A stretch of DNA of 64,000 nucleotides from Magnetococcales bacterium (GTDB taxonomy: Bacteria; Pseudomonadota; Magnetococcia; Magnetococcales; UBA8363), in the NCBI GenBank assembly GCA_015228815.1, contig JADGCV010000003.1, positions 1-64,000 of the forward strand, read 5' to 3'. The notes below the pieces were generated by a model. The model was not told where the DNA came from and did no database searches. It saw only the letters and a list, made by a program, of their open reading frames with translations. Position numbers and translations under genes: made by a program. This document shows positions 35,524-46,100 of this stretch, piece by piece. Numbering within the stretch: the stretch's first letter is position 1; each line of letters starts with the position of its first letter.

Positions 35524-35606
35524 TCTGATCATTGGTATGATTTCTTGACTAAAATTCAGTTTATCGTGATCGTACACGTTTTTGGATCTCTATCGATGAT
35601 CTGATC

Positions 35607-35631
35607 TGACTTGTGATAATATTACAGGTCA
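35607..35631 (+). promoter_or_regulatory. 25-bp palindromic operator candidate
   Basis: The arms TGACTTGTGATA and TATTACAGGTCA are complementary around a central A except for two G-T type mismatches. It contains a TGTGA-N5-TTACA core that recalls CRP-family half-sites, but the spacing is one base short of the CRP consensus. It lies ~85 bases downstream of the candidate -10, where a bound dimer could block transcription. The regulator is unknown. Confidence 0.45.
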
Positions 35632-35790
35632 TAATTATATGTTCATGGATATCCGCACGATGCGGGCGCTGTGATGGCTCAGGAGATGGAGGATCTGTTT
35701 CTCCATGATGATTGAGTAGGGGTATGAGCTGTTTTGGTCTATCGGTTCGGTAAATTTTCGCTGGGATCTATTTTCCTTGAACGTGATGAA

Positions 35791-38103
35791 ATGAAATCAA
35801 ATTCCAAATCAGAATCGCATGATGGGACTGCACCGGGTACGGATCCATCGATCGGGGGTGGCTTGGGGCGATTGACCTGGGTCAAGATGATGCTGTACAT
35901 GGGATTGTTGTCGATCTTTCTGCTGGTCTCGATTCATTCGATCGGAGAAACCCGACCGGAATTGAATCCAACGGAACCTAACAATGGCACTTCGATACTC
36001 ATGGATGACATCAAGACATTTTCTGCTGAAAAATTGAGTAACACAGTGGTCGATGGTTCAGATCAAAATGCTTCTGGGCAAAATATTCCTTGGAACGATT
36101 CTCAGGCCAATCGTAAGACTGGAAGGGTATCGTACACGGAGCTTGGATCACTCCTGTGGCAGTTGCTTTCTGGCAACACCATAAGCGGTGTGACTGTCTA
36201 CATTGAAAACAAACTGATGGAAGGTGATGGTCTAGGTACATCCTTGGATGAGCGGGTCTTTTACGAGATACGGGAATTAACGGTGAAGGAGGCTTTCGAG
36301 AGACTTATTAAAAGACATCATTTGACCTACATGTACGATGGCAAACAGAACAGAATCGACATCGCCAGGGAACAGGTGTACGCGATTGCGGGAAAAAAAG
36401 AGGCTCAGGGAAAAAAAGAGGCCCAGGGAAACGAGAAGATCGTGGCTGTACCAAAGGATGATAATAAGGTACTTGTCCGCACGTTTCTTTTCCCTGGAAC
36501 GACTGAAAAATTGAAGGTTTTGCTCCTTGGAATGAGAATACGGATGGATCGGATTGTGTCTCAGGTGGTTGATGAGAGAACGGTCGTGTTCCAGGGGCCT
36601 GCATCAATAATTGATGATATTGAAAATATTATTAATGGCCTTAGAGAGAGGGAGGAAGAAGAGTTCGAAGCGGACAGGGAGGCCAGAAAGGAGGTGGCTG
36701 CCAGAGAGAACAAGCTAATTGAAGTACCAGAAAATGACATTGAAAAGAAAAGAAAGTCCAAGAAACAAGCTAGTGATCAATGTGACAGTGATTCAACGCA
36801 ATCACCAGGATCTGTTGTATTCTGGCAAAGTGATACTGTGTGCGGATTCAAAAAAGAGGTCTTGCTCCGAAAAGCGGTTGCCGACACGATCCTTGATTCT
36901 GTTCAGAGTATGATCGACAAGGTTTATCGTAATGTGGAGGTTAAGGGAGCGGAGCAAAAGGAACCGACAGATGTCAAAGAAACGGAAAAGGTCGATTCCA
37001 CGACAGACTCGAAATCTACCTCGATCACATTTCAGCTTGCCCCACCACTTCCGGGAAAGAATGATCCCGTGTTTCCCTTAGTTGTAAGGTCTCCGGCAGT
37101 CAATGGATTCATCGTATACGCGATGAATATCGATCATATTATTGCAATAGAGACGTTGATCAATAATTTGGATCATCCGGCTCAGTTGGTTGAGATTGAG
37201 GTGATGATTGTGGAGGCGCAGAAAAATCTTTTGCGTTCTCTGGGCACCAAATTGGGCGGAAGCGCCTATCCCAGTGTCATTAATCAGGACACAACCAACA
37301 CCTCTAATATTTCCAACTTGTTTAGCCACGACACCGGGGAACATGCCAGCATGGTTTCTCCTCTGACCAGTGGGGCCTCCCTGGGGTTTCTTTATCAAGG
37401 ATCGCGCAATTTATTGGATTCGACTCTGTCGGCATTTGCCCGCGACAACCTCCTGGAACAGGTGGCATCGCCCAAGGTCGTTGTTCTCAACGGAAGGCCG
37501 GCGGTGATCAAGAGTACCGACCAACAAAGTTTTAGGGTTGAAGGCAACGCATTAAGCAATCCTCCGTCCAGCGACAGTTATCAAACAGTGGATACAGGTG
37601 TTGAGATCAATATCACTCCAACCGTGATCGTTGGCAATCAACAATCAGATAAAAATAATTTTGTTCAGTTGAAGATTCATGCGGTAAACAGTTCGGTCAA
37701 TCCACAGACCATTGCATCATTTTCAAAAAATGCGCAAACAATGGACAGTACCGTGATTGTTCCGGTGAATTCGACGTTCATTATCGGGGGACTTTTCAAG
37801 ACGGTTCGGGAGGAAGGAGAGACCGGCGTTCCCTATCTGAAGGAAATTCCCATTCTTGGGGGGTTGTTCAGGGAAAATAAATCCGAGGATCGAACCAGGG
37901 AGACCATTTTTTTCATTACGCCCCGTTCTCATTCTATCAGTCTTGAAGATACTCCCCAGAGAGGTTTGGCTGCCCTCAGTGGAGGAGCGGAAATGGGGGC
38001 TTATGTGCGGCGGAAAAAAGACGAGATTGCTCGGGATCAAAAGAACGTAATCGAAAACAGCAGACTGCTCACAATCGTCAATCCGTGGAAAGAAGATGAA
38101 TAG
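35791..38103 (+). CDS. Type IV pilus/type II-like secretin
   Basis: The outer-membrane secretin of the pilus system, 770 residues. A hydrophobic segment at ~30-50 is preceded by ~30 polar residues, a long n-region for a signal peptide. Residues ~120-200 resemble a secretin/TonB short N-terminal domain, followed by N-domain-like sequence with charged low-complexity inserts (KKEAQGKKEAQG). The C-terminal ~300 residues are the secretin fold: VEIEVMIVEAQKN, VASPKVVVLNGRPAVIKS, VDTGVEINITPTV and the signature VPYLKEIPILGGLFR. It should form the multimeric gate for the pilus. ATG 35791 is preferred; an in-frame TTG at 35734 is possible, and neither has a strong ribosome site. First gene of the pilus locus. 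Confidence 0.88.
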   Translation: MKSNSKSESHDGTAPGTDPSIGGGLGRLTWVKMMLYMGLLSIFLLVSIHSIGETRPELNPTEPNNGTSILMDDIKTFSAEKLSNTVVDGSDQNASGQNIPWNDSQANRKTGRVSYTELGSLLWQLLSGNTISGVTVYIENKLMEGDGLGTSLDERVFYEIRELTVKEAFERLIKRHHLTYMYDGKQNRIDIAREQVYAIAGKKEAQGKKEAQGNEKIVAVPKDDNKVLVRTFLFPGTTEKLKVLLLGMRIRMDRIVSQVVDERTVVFQGPASIIDDIENIINGLREREEEEFEADREARKEVAARENKLIEVPENDIEKKRKSKKQASDQCDSDSTQSPGSVVFWQSDTVCGFKKEVLLRKAVADTILDSVQSMIDKVYRNVEVKGAEQKEPTDVKETEKVDSTTDSKSTSITFQLAPPLPGKNDPVFPLVVRSPAVNGFIVYAMNIDHIIAIETLINNLDHPAQLVEIEVMIVEAQKNLLRSLGTKLGGSAYPSVINQDTTNTSNISNLFSHDTGEHASMVSPLTSGASLGFLYQGSRNLLDSTLSAFARDNLLEQVASPKVVVLNGRPAVIKSTDQQSFRVEGNALSNPPSSDSYQTVDTGVEINITPTVIVGNQQSDKNNFVQLKIHAVNSSVNPQTIASFSKNAQTMDSTVIVPVNSTFIIGGLFKTVREEGETGVPYLKEIPILGGLFRENKSEDRTRETIFFITPRSHSISLEDTPQRGLAALSGGAEMGAYVRRKKDEIARDQKNVIENSRLLTIVNPWKEDE

Positions 38104-38140
38104 CATTTTTTTTTATTTAATTGGTGATCGGGAGCAAGGA

Positions 38141-38950
38141 ATGGGAATGAATAATCGCGGAAAGAATACTTGCTTGATCTTTACATGGATTCTCTCTCTT
38201 GTGGTTCTTGTTTTGTTCGGTTGCGGTATTCCTGCGGTCGAAATTACACCAGATGTTCAACAGGACGATACAAAAGAAGTCGTTTCTGTCGATACAGGCG
38301 TTCCGGTATGGACTGTTGGTGAAAGATGGGAGTACAGCGATGGTTATGTACTGGAGGTTGAGAGTATTTCTAGGCCGGACGGAAGTTCCCTGGGAGATCA
38401 TGAATCCTATCCACCCGAGGAGCGGTTGACTCGGTTCAAGGTGACCCCGCCTTATGGATTTCCTCAGGAGTCATGGAGCGATTTCTGGATGGTTTGCAAG
38501 GGATTTTTTAAAGTGGAGTCGAAGTTTGGTGACGAGCATCGAAAAAATGTCTTTCTCTCCGAGAAGCTGGATAAACTGTTTCCGTTGGCTGTTGGAAAGG
38601 TCATTAACTATGATCGCGAATTTTTACGGAACAGAGAACTCATTAAACATCGCAGTTCCTGGCGGGTGACCGGATATCAACCAAAAGTGACGGTCGCAGA
38701 CCATGATTATGGTTGTTGGATACTTGAGTGGAATACCGATTCCCTTCAGAGTAATTGGAGCGGGCATGAAACTTGGTGGTATTGTCCCGAGATCAATAAT
38801 TATGCGCGGATGGAATTCCGTTACGGTGATAATGAGGTAGCTACGCGGGTTTTGATCAAATACCATCATCCTTATAAGCGTGATAAGAAGGCGAGTATTC
38901 CCGAAACAGTTGGGACAATGGCTCTTCCTATGGAACCGAACAGAAACTGA
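38141..38950 (+). CDS. Predicted lipoprotein of the pilus locus
   Basis: An N-terminal signal with lipobox VLFGC gives a lipid-anchored protein of ~240 mature residues. It contains WTVGERWEYSDGYVLEV and repeated Trp/Tyr-rich strands, suggesting a beta-rich fold; I do not recognise the family. It directly follows the secretin gene, so a pilotin or secretin-accessory role is plausible but inferred. ATG 38141 (GGGAG seven bases upstream) and ATG 38147 (AAGGA) are equally good starts. Confidence 0.65.
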   Translation: MGMNNRGKNTCLIFTWILSLVVLVLFGCGIPAVEITPDVQQDDTKEVVSVDTGVPVWTVGERWEYSDGYVLEVESISRPDGSSLGDHESYPPEERLTRFKVTPPYGFPQESWSDFWMVCKGFFKVESKFGDEHRKNVFLSEKLDKLFPLAVGKVINYDREFLRNRELIKHRSSWRVTGYQPKVTVADHDYGCWILEWNTDSLQSNWSGHETWWYCPEINNYARMEFRYGDNEVATRVLIKYHHPYKRDKKASIPETVGTMALPMEPNRN

Positions 38951-38976
38951 TTCTAACGATATGAAGGAGACAGATC

Positions 38977-39552
38977 ATGAAGAGGAAGGGAAGGGTTGGT
39001 TGGTCTGGGGGTGAGGAAGGTTTTACACTGATTGAGCTTATGGTTGTTGTGACCATTATTGCGATTTTGTCTGCCATTGGACTTCCCAGGCTGAATAACT
39101 ATGTTCGAACAAGTACGGCGACTGAAGCTTTAGAAGTTGCAGGCAGGATCGTTAGGGCGATTCATGGGTATGTGGATGCGCAAACCAGTACCTCCATCGA
39201 TCAGTTGAATGTTCTCTTTCAACCGGGGAACAAGGGTAATCTTAACGGTGATACCCCGGATAAGGAAATTTCCAGTTTGATTCCGCATTTGACGGCTCCT
39301 CGCGGTGTCAAGTTCCAGTATGAGATCAATGCCGTCGTGCAGGATAACCGCGATGTTTGGATTTGTATTCGGGCCTGGGAAAAAGAGGCGGGTGCGGATT
39401 CCAATGCCTATGTTCTCTACTCGGGAGCGGAATCCAGCAATCCTCTGTGGCAGGGACACGCTTTTTTGGCCAAGTTTGTGGATGTGACCATTACTGCGAC
39501 ACCCGGCGGCAACTGTGACGCCAATGGTGGGGCGGTAGCGGATCAGGATTGA
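38977..39552 (+). CDS. Type IV prepilin-like protein
   Basis: A 191-residue protein with a prepilin peptidase site EEG-FTLIELMVVVTIIAILS, including Glu at mature position 5. The short basic leader and the hydrophobic helix continuing into NYVRTSTATEA are typical of major pilins. An excellent ribosome site (GAAGGAGA) precedes the ATG, better than in the other pilin genes, which suits high expression. It is the best candidate for the major pilin of this system. Two Cys residues occur in the mature part (WICIRAW, GGNCDAN) and could form a loop disulfide. Confidence 0.85.
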   Translation: MKRKGRVGWSGGEEGFTLIELMVVVTIIAILSAIGLPRLNNYVRTSTATEALEVAGRIVRAIHGYVDAQTSTSIDQLNVLFQPGNKGNLNGDTPDKEISSLIPHLTAPRGVKFQYEINAVVQDNRDVWICIRAWEKEAGADSNAYVLYSGAESSNPLWQGHAFLAKFVDVTITATPGGNCDANGGAVADQD

Positions 39553-39587
39553 TTGAGGATGTTGGAACGTAAAGAGTGATTTTTGTC

Positions 39588-42101
39588 ATGAGTGAGAGTC
39601 ATCTTCTGGTAACCTATCACCTGATCGACGGCAGCCAAAAGCGATCATTCGTGCCTATGGGGGATGCCAGGTCGTTTGTTCTCGGTGGCTTGGGCTCCTT
39701 GAGTCCGAAATGCAACGATATCACATTGGATCACCCGGAATTGCCACTTCCTTCTCGGCTTTGCCTCCTGTCGCGGCACATGAAGAAAGATGAAACAAAT
39801 GAGATGATTTGGGAAGTTTTCGATCTGGTGCCCAAGGGGGAGTATGGAACTGCCAGGTGCTTTCTGGAAAAGAAGGGACATTCTCCGGTACGGGTTGGTT
39901 ATGAACCCCTCAAGGTGGAAAAGGACGATAAAATTGTCATTCGGTTTCCGCACCGTGAAGCGGGGAGTACTTTGCCTGTCCCTGTCATCGAACTGAAAAC
40001 GCTTCATGGCGGATCTGAAGACAATGTGACCGCTTCCTCTTTAGGTGATACCAAGACCGATGATCAGAGGACCAAGTCTGGGGACTCGGTTAATTACCCA
40101 TGGTTGATCAACGATCTCCAACGGGAAAATCTGTTGCCCGAGAAGATTGGTAGGCGGTTATACGAAGTTTTTCACTTATTGCGACAACAAAAAAATGGTG
40201 AAAAAGTTTCCTTCTTCAAACAGGATAAGAGAGAAGCGGCTCTGTATGAAGCATTCAAAAATCTGGACGCAATAATCGCGAAAACCTACGGAGTTTCTTC
40301 CGCATGGTTATTCGAGAACGGGGATCAGGGTGAACATCTGAGGGAAAATGTCGTCCATGGTATCGTGCCCGATCTAACGTCTTTTTTCCGTTTCATTATG
40401 CGTTTACTTCAGCGATATGGTCTAGGTGATGTTCGAGCCAGCATCAACCAATGGGCTGGATGGAAATTCGGAATGCCGCTTTACAGGAACGGGGAGGGGG
40501 AAAAAAAAGGGGTTATCCAAGGCGGCGCGGGTTCCGGCCAAAAATCGGGGAATGTAAAAAATAGTACTCAACCAGTAAAACTTTGGGGGAAGATTGTCTA
40601 TGAGAGGACAAATCTAAAATATTGGGACAAATATCCACACGATGTTCTGGACCGATTCGGGATTATTCCCCTGACTGCGAGTATTCACCGAGACCGGATC
40701 TATTGGGCGGTTCTGGACCCGTTTGATCTGGGGTGGCGGGTTTTCCTGGATGCGTTGCGGCAGCCCAATGAATCGGAGTATTTGAATATGATCGATATCG
40801 TTGATTACGATCGTTTCATGAAGGATATGGGCACACGTCAGAATGAACGGCGAGCTCCGGAGAATGAGGTATCGGTGGATGATGGAAGCCAGGCGGTGCA
40901 GTACGAAGCCATCCCGGCCCGAATGCAAAAAATGTTGCAAGATGCCCAGGATCAAAGGGCCTCCGATATCCACATTGAGGCGGACGAGGACAAGAGCATT
41001 GTTCGTTTTCGGGTTGATGGCGTATTGCACAACTATGCCGACTACAGCAAGGAGACTCACAACGCCATTATTTCCCATTTCAAGGTCCGGACCCAGATGG
41101 ATGTCACCGAGAAGCGTCGGCCCCAGGATGGGCGTTTGAATTTGTCTGGGACCGACATTCGTGCCTCCACCTATCCGACCGTCAAGGGAGAGAAATTTGT
41201 TCTGAGGTTGTTGGATCAGGAGAGCATTGTCACGTCCACCGACCGTCTGGGCATGCTCCCGTTTGATTTGCAGCTTCTGCGAACCAACATCCACGGTCCC
41301 AATGGTTTGATCCTTATCTGTGGTCCCACGGGTTCGGGGAAGACAACGACCCTCTATGCCTGCCTTTCAGAGTTGAACAAGACCGACAGCAATATCATGA
41401 CCATTGAGGAACCGGTGGAATACCGGCTGCATGGAATCAACCAGATGCAGGTGAGAACCGATATTGATCTGACCTTTGAGAAGGGTTTACGGACCATTCT
41501 CAGGCAGGATCCCGACATCATCATGGTAGGGGAAATCCGCGATCAGAACACGGCAAGAACGGCCATTCAGGCGGCCATGACCGGGCATCTTGTGCTTTCC
41601 ACCATTCATACCAACTCTGCGCCACAGGCGGTTGGCAGGCTGCTGGAAATGGGTGTGGAACCCTACATGATCACCTCTGCCTTGAATCTTACAGTGTCGC
41701 AAAGATTGGTGCGCCGGGTGTGCCCTTCCTGCCGCAAATTGATCTCCGGCGCGGAAATCAGGAAAAAAATTGAAGGTGATGGTTTTGACTATCGCCGTTT
41801 TACCCAGACCCTTGGAATGGAAATCCCGCAAAATGATCATTTTTATACTGCGGATCCGAATGGTTGTTCCCAGTGTTTCAATCGTGGCTACCGGGGCCGC
41901 ATGGCCATTTTCGAAACCTTCAATATGAGCCGGGAGGTACGCGATCGTATCCACGCCAACGTAACCGATTCCGAGGATTTGTGGCTGGCTGCGCGCGGAG
42001 CGAAATGGCGGGAAAAGACCCTTTGGGCACATGCGCGGCATTTATTGATGCGGCAAGGGGTGACGACATTTGAAGAAATCATCCGGATCATGGGACTATA
42101 G
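39588..42101 (+). CDS. PilB/GspE-family pilus extension ATPase with FHA-like N-terminus
   Basis: The 837-residue cytoplasmic motor of the pilus. The C-terminal half has Walker A (GPTGSGKTTT, ~578-586), an Asp box (TIEEPVEYRLHG), Walker B (ILRQDPDIIMVGEIRD), a His box (GHLVLSTIHTN), and the zinc-binding CPSC and CSQC pairs of GspE proteins. Residues ~340-420 match a T2SSE/MshEN N-domain (DRFGIIPL). The first ~130 residues look like a degenerate FHA domain (CNDITLDHPELPLPSRLCLL, WEVFDL, VEKDDKIVI), which would be unusual. About 200 residues between are unassigned. ATG 39588 is chosen; GTG 39576 is possible. No PilT-like retraction ATPase is present in the window. Confidence 0.9.
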   Translation: MSESHLLVTYHLIDGSQKRSFVPMGDARSFVLGGLGSLSPKCNDITLDHPELPLPSRLCLLSRHMKKDETNEMIWEVFDLVPKGEYGTARCFLEKKGHSPVRVGYEPLKVEKDDKIVIRFPHREAGSTLPVPVIELKTLHGGSEDNVTASSLGDTKTDDQRTKSGDSVNYPWLINDLQRENLLPEKIGRRLYEVFHLLRQQKNGEKVSFFKQDKREAALYEAFKNLDAIIAKTYGVSSAWLFENGDQGEHLRENVVHGIVPDLTSFFRFIMRLLQRYGLGDVRASINQWAGWKFGMPLYRNGEGEKKGVIQGGAGSGQKSGNVKNSTQPVKLWGKIVYERTNLKYWDKYPHDVLDRFGIIPLTASIHRDRIYWAVLDPFDLGWRVFLDALRQPNESEYLNMIDIVDYDRFMKDMGTRQNERRAPENEVSVDDGSQAVQYEAIPARMQKMLQDAQDQRASDIHIEADEDKSIVRFRVDGVLHNYADYSKETHNAIISHFKVRTQMDVTEKRRPQDGRLNLSGTDIRASTYPTVKGEKFVLRLLDQESIVTSTDRLGMLPFDLQLLRTNIHGPNGLILICGPTGSGKTTTLYACLSELNKTDSNIMTIEEPVEYRLHGINQMQVRTDIDLTFEKGLRTILRQDPDIIMVGEIRDQNTARTAIQAAMTGHLVLSTIHTNSAPQAVGRLLEMGVEPYMITSALNLTVSQRLVRRVCPSCRKLISGAEIRKKIEGDGFDYRRFTQTLGMEIPQNDHFYTADPNGCSQCFNRGYRGRMAIFETFNMSREVRDRIHANVTDSEDLWLAARGAKWREKTLWAHARHLLMRQGVTTFEEIIRIMGL

Positions 42102-42105
42102 GACC

Positions 42106-43149
42106 ATGGCCGACATCAGTCCTCGATCTTTGTTGTTCTTTACCCGGCAGTTTTCCTCAATGGTCAACAGTCATCTTAGTTTGCGGCAGATTCTGGAAAC
42201 CATGGCCAAGGACCTGAGCACTGACAAGAAAATGAGGCCAATTTTGAAATGTCTGTACGATGACCTGGATCGGGGCATGGATCTGGATCGGGCAATGGAA
42301 AAACATGGCGAGGTCTTTAATAGGGATTATATTTCCATTATTCGCTCTGGAGTGCAGTCCGGGCAGTTAGGTGTGGCCCTGGAGCATCTGACAAAGTACC
42401 TTTATAATGCGCATCAAAATCGCAGCAGGCTTCTTACCGCCATCTCCTATCCTATGTTTATCTTTGTTATATTTATAAGCATGTTTCATATTATGGTACT
42501 ATTTATCCTTCCAAGATTTGATCATATTTTCAAGGAATTTGATAAACCACTGCCGAAACTGACCCAGTGGGTTCTCGCGTTCAGCAATTTCTATCTTGAA
42601 CATTTTGGAATTATCATGACGGTATTAGCTCTTCCCGTCCTAATGTTTTTTACTACCCGGATGAGCCCGGGGGTGCGAATGTGGTGGGACATGCACAAAC
42701 TGAATTGGCTTTTACTGGGATCTCTGTGGCGACTGTCGGCGCTGCACCGTTTTTTAAGCAGCCTTGGCGTTCAGGTAAAAAATGGCATACTTATCGTGGA
42801 TGCGGTTCCTCTTGCCGGGAGTGCTGCCAATAATCTTTTCCTGGAGAGTATTTCTCGTCGGGTGCAAGAAAGTATCCAAAACGGTGCTTCAGTAACGGAG
42901 TCTTTTTCTCCCCACGCTATTTTTCAAGGGGTTGCCCTTCAAATGATTCGCGCAGCCGAGGAAAGTGACTCGATGGCCGATCCGTTGCTTTCAACCGCGG
43001 AGCATTTTAACGAATTGCTTCAGAGCCGATTGCAAATCATTACCGAATTGGTGACACCAATTTTGACCATCATTCTTGGGATGATCATTACCGGGATGCT
43101 TGTTGCTGCCTTTTTGCCCGTATTCGAGTTGGGAGGATTGCAGTCATGA
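42106..43149 (+). CDS. PilC/GspF-family inner-membrane platform protein
   Basis: A 347-residue protein with the two-repeat T2SSF fold. LFFTRQFSSMVNSHLSLRQIL opens the first repeat, and LHRFLSSLGVQVKNGILIVDA opens the second. Membrane helices lie near residues ~118-145, ~165-190 and ~315-340. It anchors the extension ATPase to the growing pilus base. It starts five bases after the ATPase gene and overlaps the following cyclase gene by four bases (ATGA). Confidence 0.9.
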   Translation: MADISPRSLLFFTRQFSSMVNSHLSLRQILETMAKDLSTDKKMRPILKCLYDDLDRGMDLDRAMEKHGEVFNRDYISIIRSGVQSGQLGVALEHLTKYLYNAHQNRSRLLTAISYPMFIFVIFISMFHIMVLFILPRFDHIFKEFDKPLPKLTQWVLAFSNFYLEHFGIIMTVLALPVLMFFTTRMSPGVRMWWDMHKLNWLLLGSLWRLSALHRFLSSLGVQVKNGILIVDAVPLAGSAANNLFLESISRRVQESIQNGASVTESFSPHAIFQGVALQMIRAAEESDSMADPLLSTAEHFNELLQSRLQIITELVTPILTIILGMIITGMLVAAFLPVFELGGLQS

Positions 43150-46100
43150 CCCTTCTACCGAAACGAAATCCTTGGACTTTGCCTGGTTGGGGGCTGTTTT
43201 TCGATCCAGAGCCGTTTAAATCCGAGGAAATACCTATAATCAGGGATGGGGTGGTCGGCGTGGTACATTGCCTGTCCTGGAATCGTGAAGGAACTTTGCT
43301 GGCTGTTGCTACTGATGAAGGTCTTTTCCTAAAAAAAGTAGAGACTGGTTGTGCGAATTCTTCTAGCTCGGATGACCCGTCGTGGAAACCGGTCCTTTCT
43401 GGGACCTTTAGTACCATTGTTTTTGGTAATGACAATCGCCTCATCCTGGTAGATCGCCGGGGGATGATTCTTCCCTGCCTGGTTCTCGATGACCTGAAGA
43501 TTCAGGTTGGCAAGGCGTTGATGTGGAATTCGGGAGGAAGTTGGCTGCCGAGTTTTTCCGATGATGCAAAACTATTGGTCGCTCCTGCCGATGGTGGTGG
43601 TATTGGCCTTTATTTTCCCTATGGATCAGAGACGGATTGGAAACTGTTGCCAGAGCCTAATAGACCGTTTGAACAGGCGGTCATCTCCCCGAATAAAAAA
43701 TGGTTGGCCTACTCTCAGACCTTCGATAATGGTTCCAGGGTCTTTGTTTTGCCCATTCCCTTTGATGATGGGGAGGAATGGTGGGTGAATGGTGTCATAT
43801 GTCAAAAGGATCTGAATTTAGGTTATGGTTTTTCCGTATCCTGTCTGGTGTTTAATGGGGATGCGACCGTTTTGTATGTTGGGGGAACCAATCACCGGAT
43901 TATAACATTTGTCAACGATAAAGATGGGTGGGTTAGAAAAACAGAACGATATGGTGTGGGGGCTGGAAGGGTCCATGGAATCCATTTTTTTTGTGAAGAG
44001 AAGTATATGGTTTCCTCTTCTGATAATCGATCTCTATGCCTTTGGAATCGAGGTACGGATCGTTCTTCTGCGAAAGCGAGACCGGACTATGACGCTTATT
44101 GGGTTGTCAGCTATGCTGCTGGAGAACAGATAGGTAGGATGGCCTTTCATCCCAAGGATCCCTGTCTGGTCGCGCATCATGTGGAAGAATACAAAATCAG
44201 CCATTTCTTGATTGATTTAAATGATATTGCATCCAGGAAAAAGTTTACCAAGTTGCAAACCTTTAAGGTACTCTTTATCGGCATGGAGTCTTTGACGTCA
44301 ACACTATTTAATAAATTCATGAAATCCGGAAATTCATCATCTAATGATTCAGGAGATAGTCTTGGAAATGTTAATATAATTAGAATCGAGAATACAGACG
44401 ATCATTGGAAAGAATTGTTCTCCAGGTGGGGCAAGGATGCAGATGTGTGGCGTGAAATATTTCTTTGCCGACTTCCAAAATTGGATAAAACTTCTTCCCA
44501 TGGTTCTATCGGGGAGTTACTTCTGAATGTTTACATGCAGAACACCGATTTGCTGGTCTACGTGACCGATACTCCAATATCTGACCAGATCCAGACTGGA
44601 GCCGGTAGCGTTTCCAGAAACTTGCAACGTTGGGTCAGATTGCTTAAAAATGCGGCTCCAAGAAGGGGCAATAAAAATGATGAATCTAATGCAAAGATAC
44701 CCTGGTTATTGGTGACGAAGGAAGGTGGAAATTCTGGGGCGAATGATTTGCTTTCATCCTGGGGATGCCAGGGTGTGGTAAACGTTGACTTCCATAAGCA
44801 TTCCGATTGGAGTATGCAAACAGTAAGGGAAAAGATTGTTACTTCCTTGAGGGCTTCGACTACAGAAAATATCAGGGTTAGAAATAGTTCATTTCCCATT
44901 TTTCGGGGTCTCATGAGAGAAAAATTCCATTCTGGAAGACGAATTTTTTCAACCGAGGAATTTATAATGGAGGCCAGCAGAATAACACCTGGGACGGAGC
45001 AGTTTAGAATCAATGAACTGACAAAACATTTTAAAAGTTTTCGCCTTCCTGCCACTCAAAGCGGATGGATGGCAACAGCGCCAGACAAAGATCAAATATT
45101 GATCAATCGGTGTGTACTTGATGCGATGTTGGTGCATCTTTTGAAGAGCGCAGTAGACAATAGACATAAGGATGGTACTGTACTTTGGAACGAATGGTTG
45201 GAGAGTCTCGAGCGGGACTCTGATGGACTTGTTTCACAAGCGTATCACTTGGCACTGCAGGATTGGGTCTGGAGTTTGTGTGAACGGGAAAAGGTGGCCG
45301 CGACGTTTGAGGAGGTCAAGGAAAATGAGACGTTGCTCCACCCCAAAAAGTTCGTCTTTCCCTCCTTGGCCAGTGGGCACACATTTCCTCCAGGGGGATA
45401 CCTGCCTGCGCCTCAAGTGACCTATTATTTTTCTGCATCTGAAGATGACCTCTTTCATCATCTTGTTTTTGCGATGAAAAGATCTTTTACTATTAACAAG
45501 ATTGATGCCCTCTGGCAGAGAGGTCTGATGTTTACCACACCTGGTGGTGAAAAGCGGACTGTTGGGTTTTACTTCGGCACATATCAAAGACGGCGCGAAT
45601 ATTGTGAGGAACAAAATGGAGGTCTTGTCGAACTCAACTTATTTTGCATGGATGAGAACATACCACCTTCCATGTGGCAGCAGTTCCAGGAAAAGGTCGA
45701 GACACTGCTTCGCCGTTGGGTTTACGATTCTATGAGTGACGTGGAAGCAAATGGAGGGAGTATCGCTCGACGTGTTGCAAGATTTTTCTGTACAAACAGA
45801 GACTGTAGTTCCGAGGGGTTGGATCGTGGTAAAGCTAAAGATCTTCGTGAGAAAAATAATTTGCGGGCAAAGTGTGGCTGTGGTGCATCGATTCGATTGG
45901 ATCTTATTGAAAATATTGAAGAATTCGAGAAGACTATCCTTCGAGAAGATTCCAAAGCCGAACTTGGTAATGGTGGGCCTGATTTCTTTACTTGGTTGAT
46001 GAGTGATACAAATTTCGCTTTCGATTATCCTCAGTGCGATCAGTTGACGGTGGTATTTACTGATATTAAAGGTTCGATGAATCTCCTGAAGGAGCGGAAG

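Larger units (their letters stand above)
35151..35790 (+). other. Long AT-rich control region upstream of the pilus locus
   Basis: This is 640 bases without a credible gene. Bases ~35200-35490 are extremely AT-rich, with many short A and T runs, unlike the ~60% GC sequence to the left; such DNA often binds nucleoid silencing proteins and may be curved. It holds a promoter-like pair (35495-35523) and a 25-bp palindrome (35607-35631), listed separately, and a small hairpin CCGCA/TGCGG near 35653-35665. A nine-codon ORF at 35724 is not considered real. Confidence 0.6.

Noticed and set aside
35724-35753. Nine-codon leader ORF upstream of the secretin gene
   Set aside because: The AGGGG is only one base from the ATG and no attenuation-like hairpins follow; likely chance.
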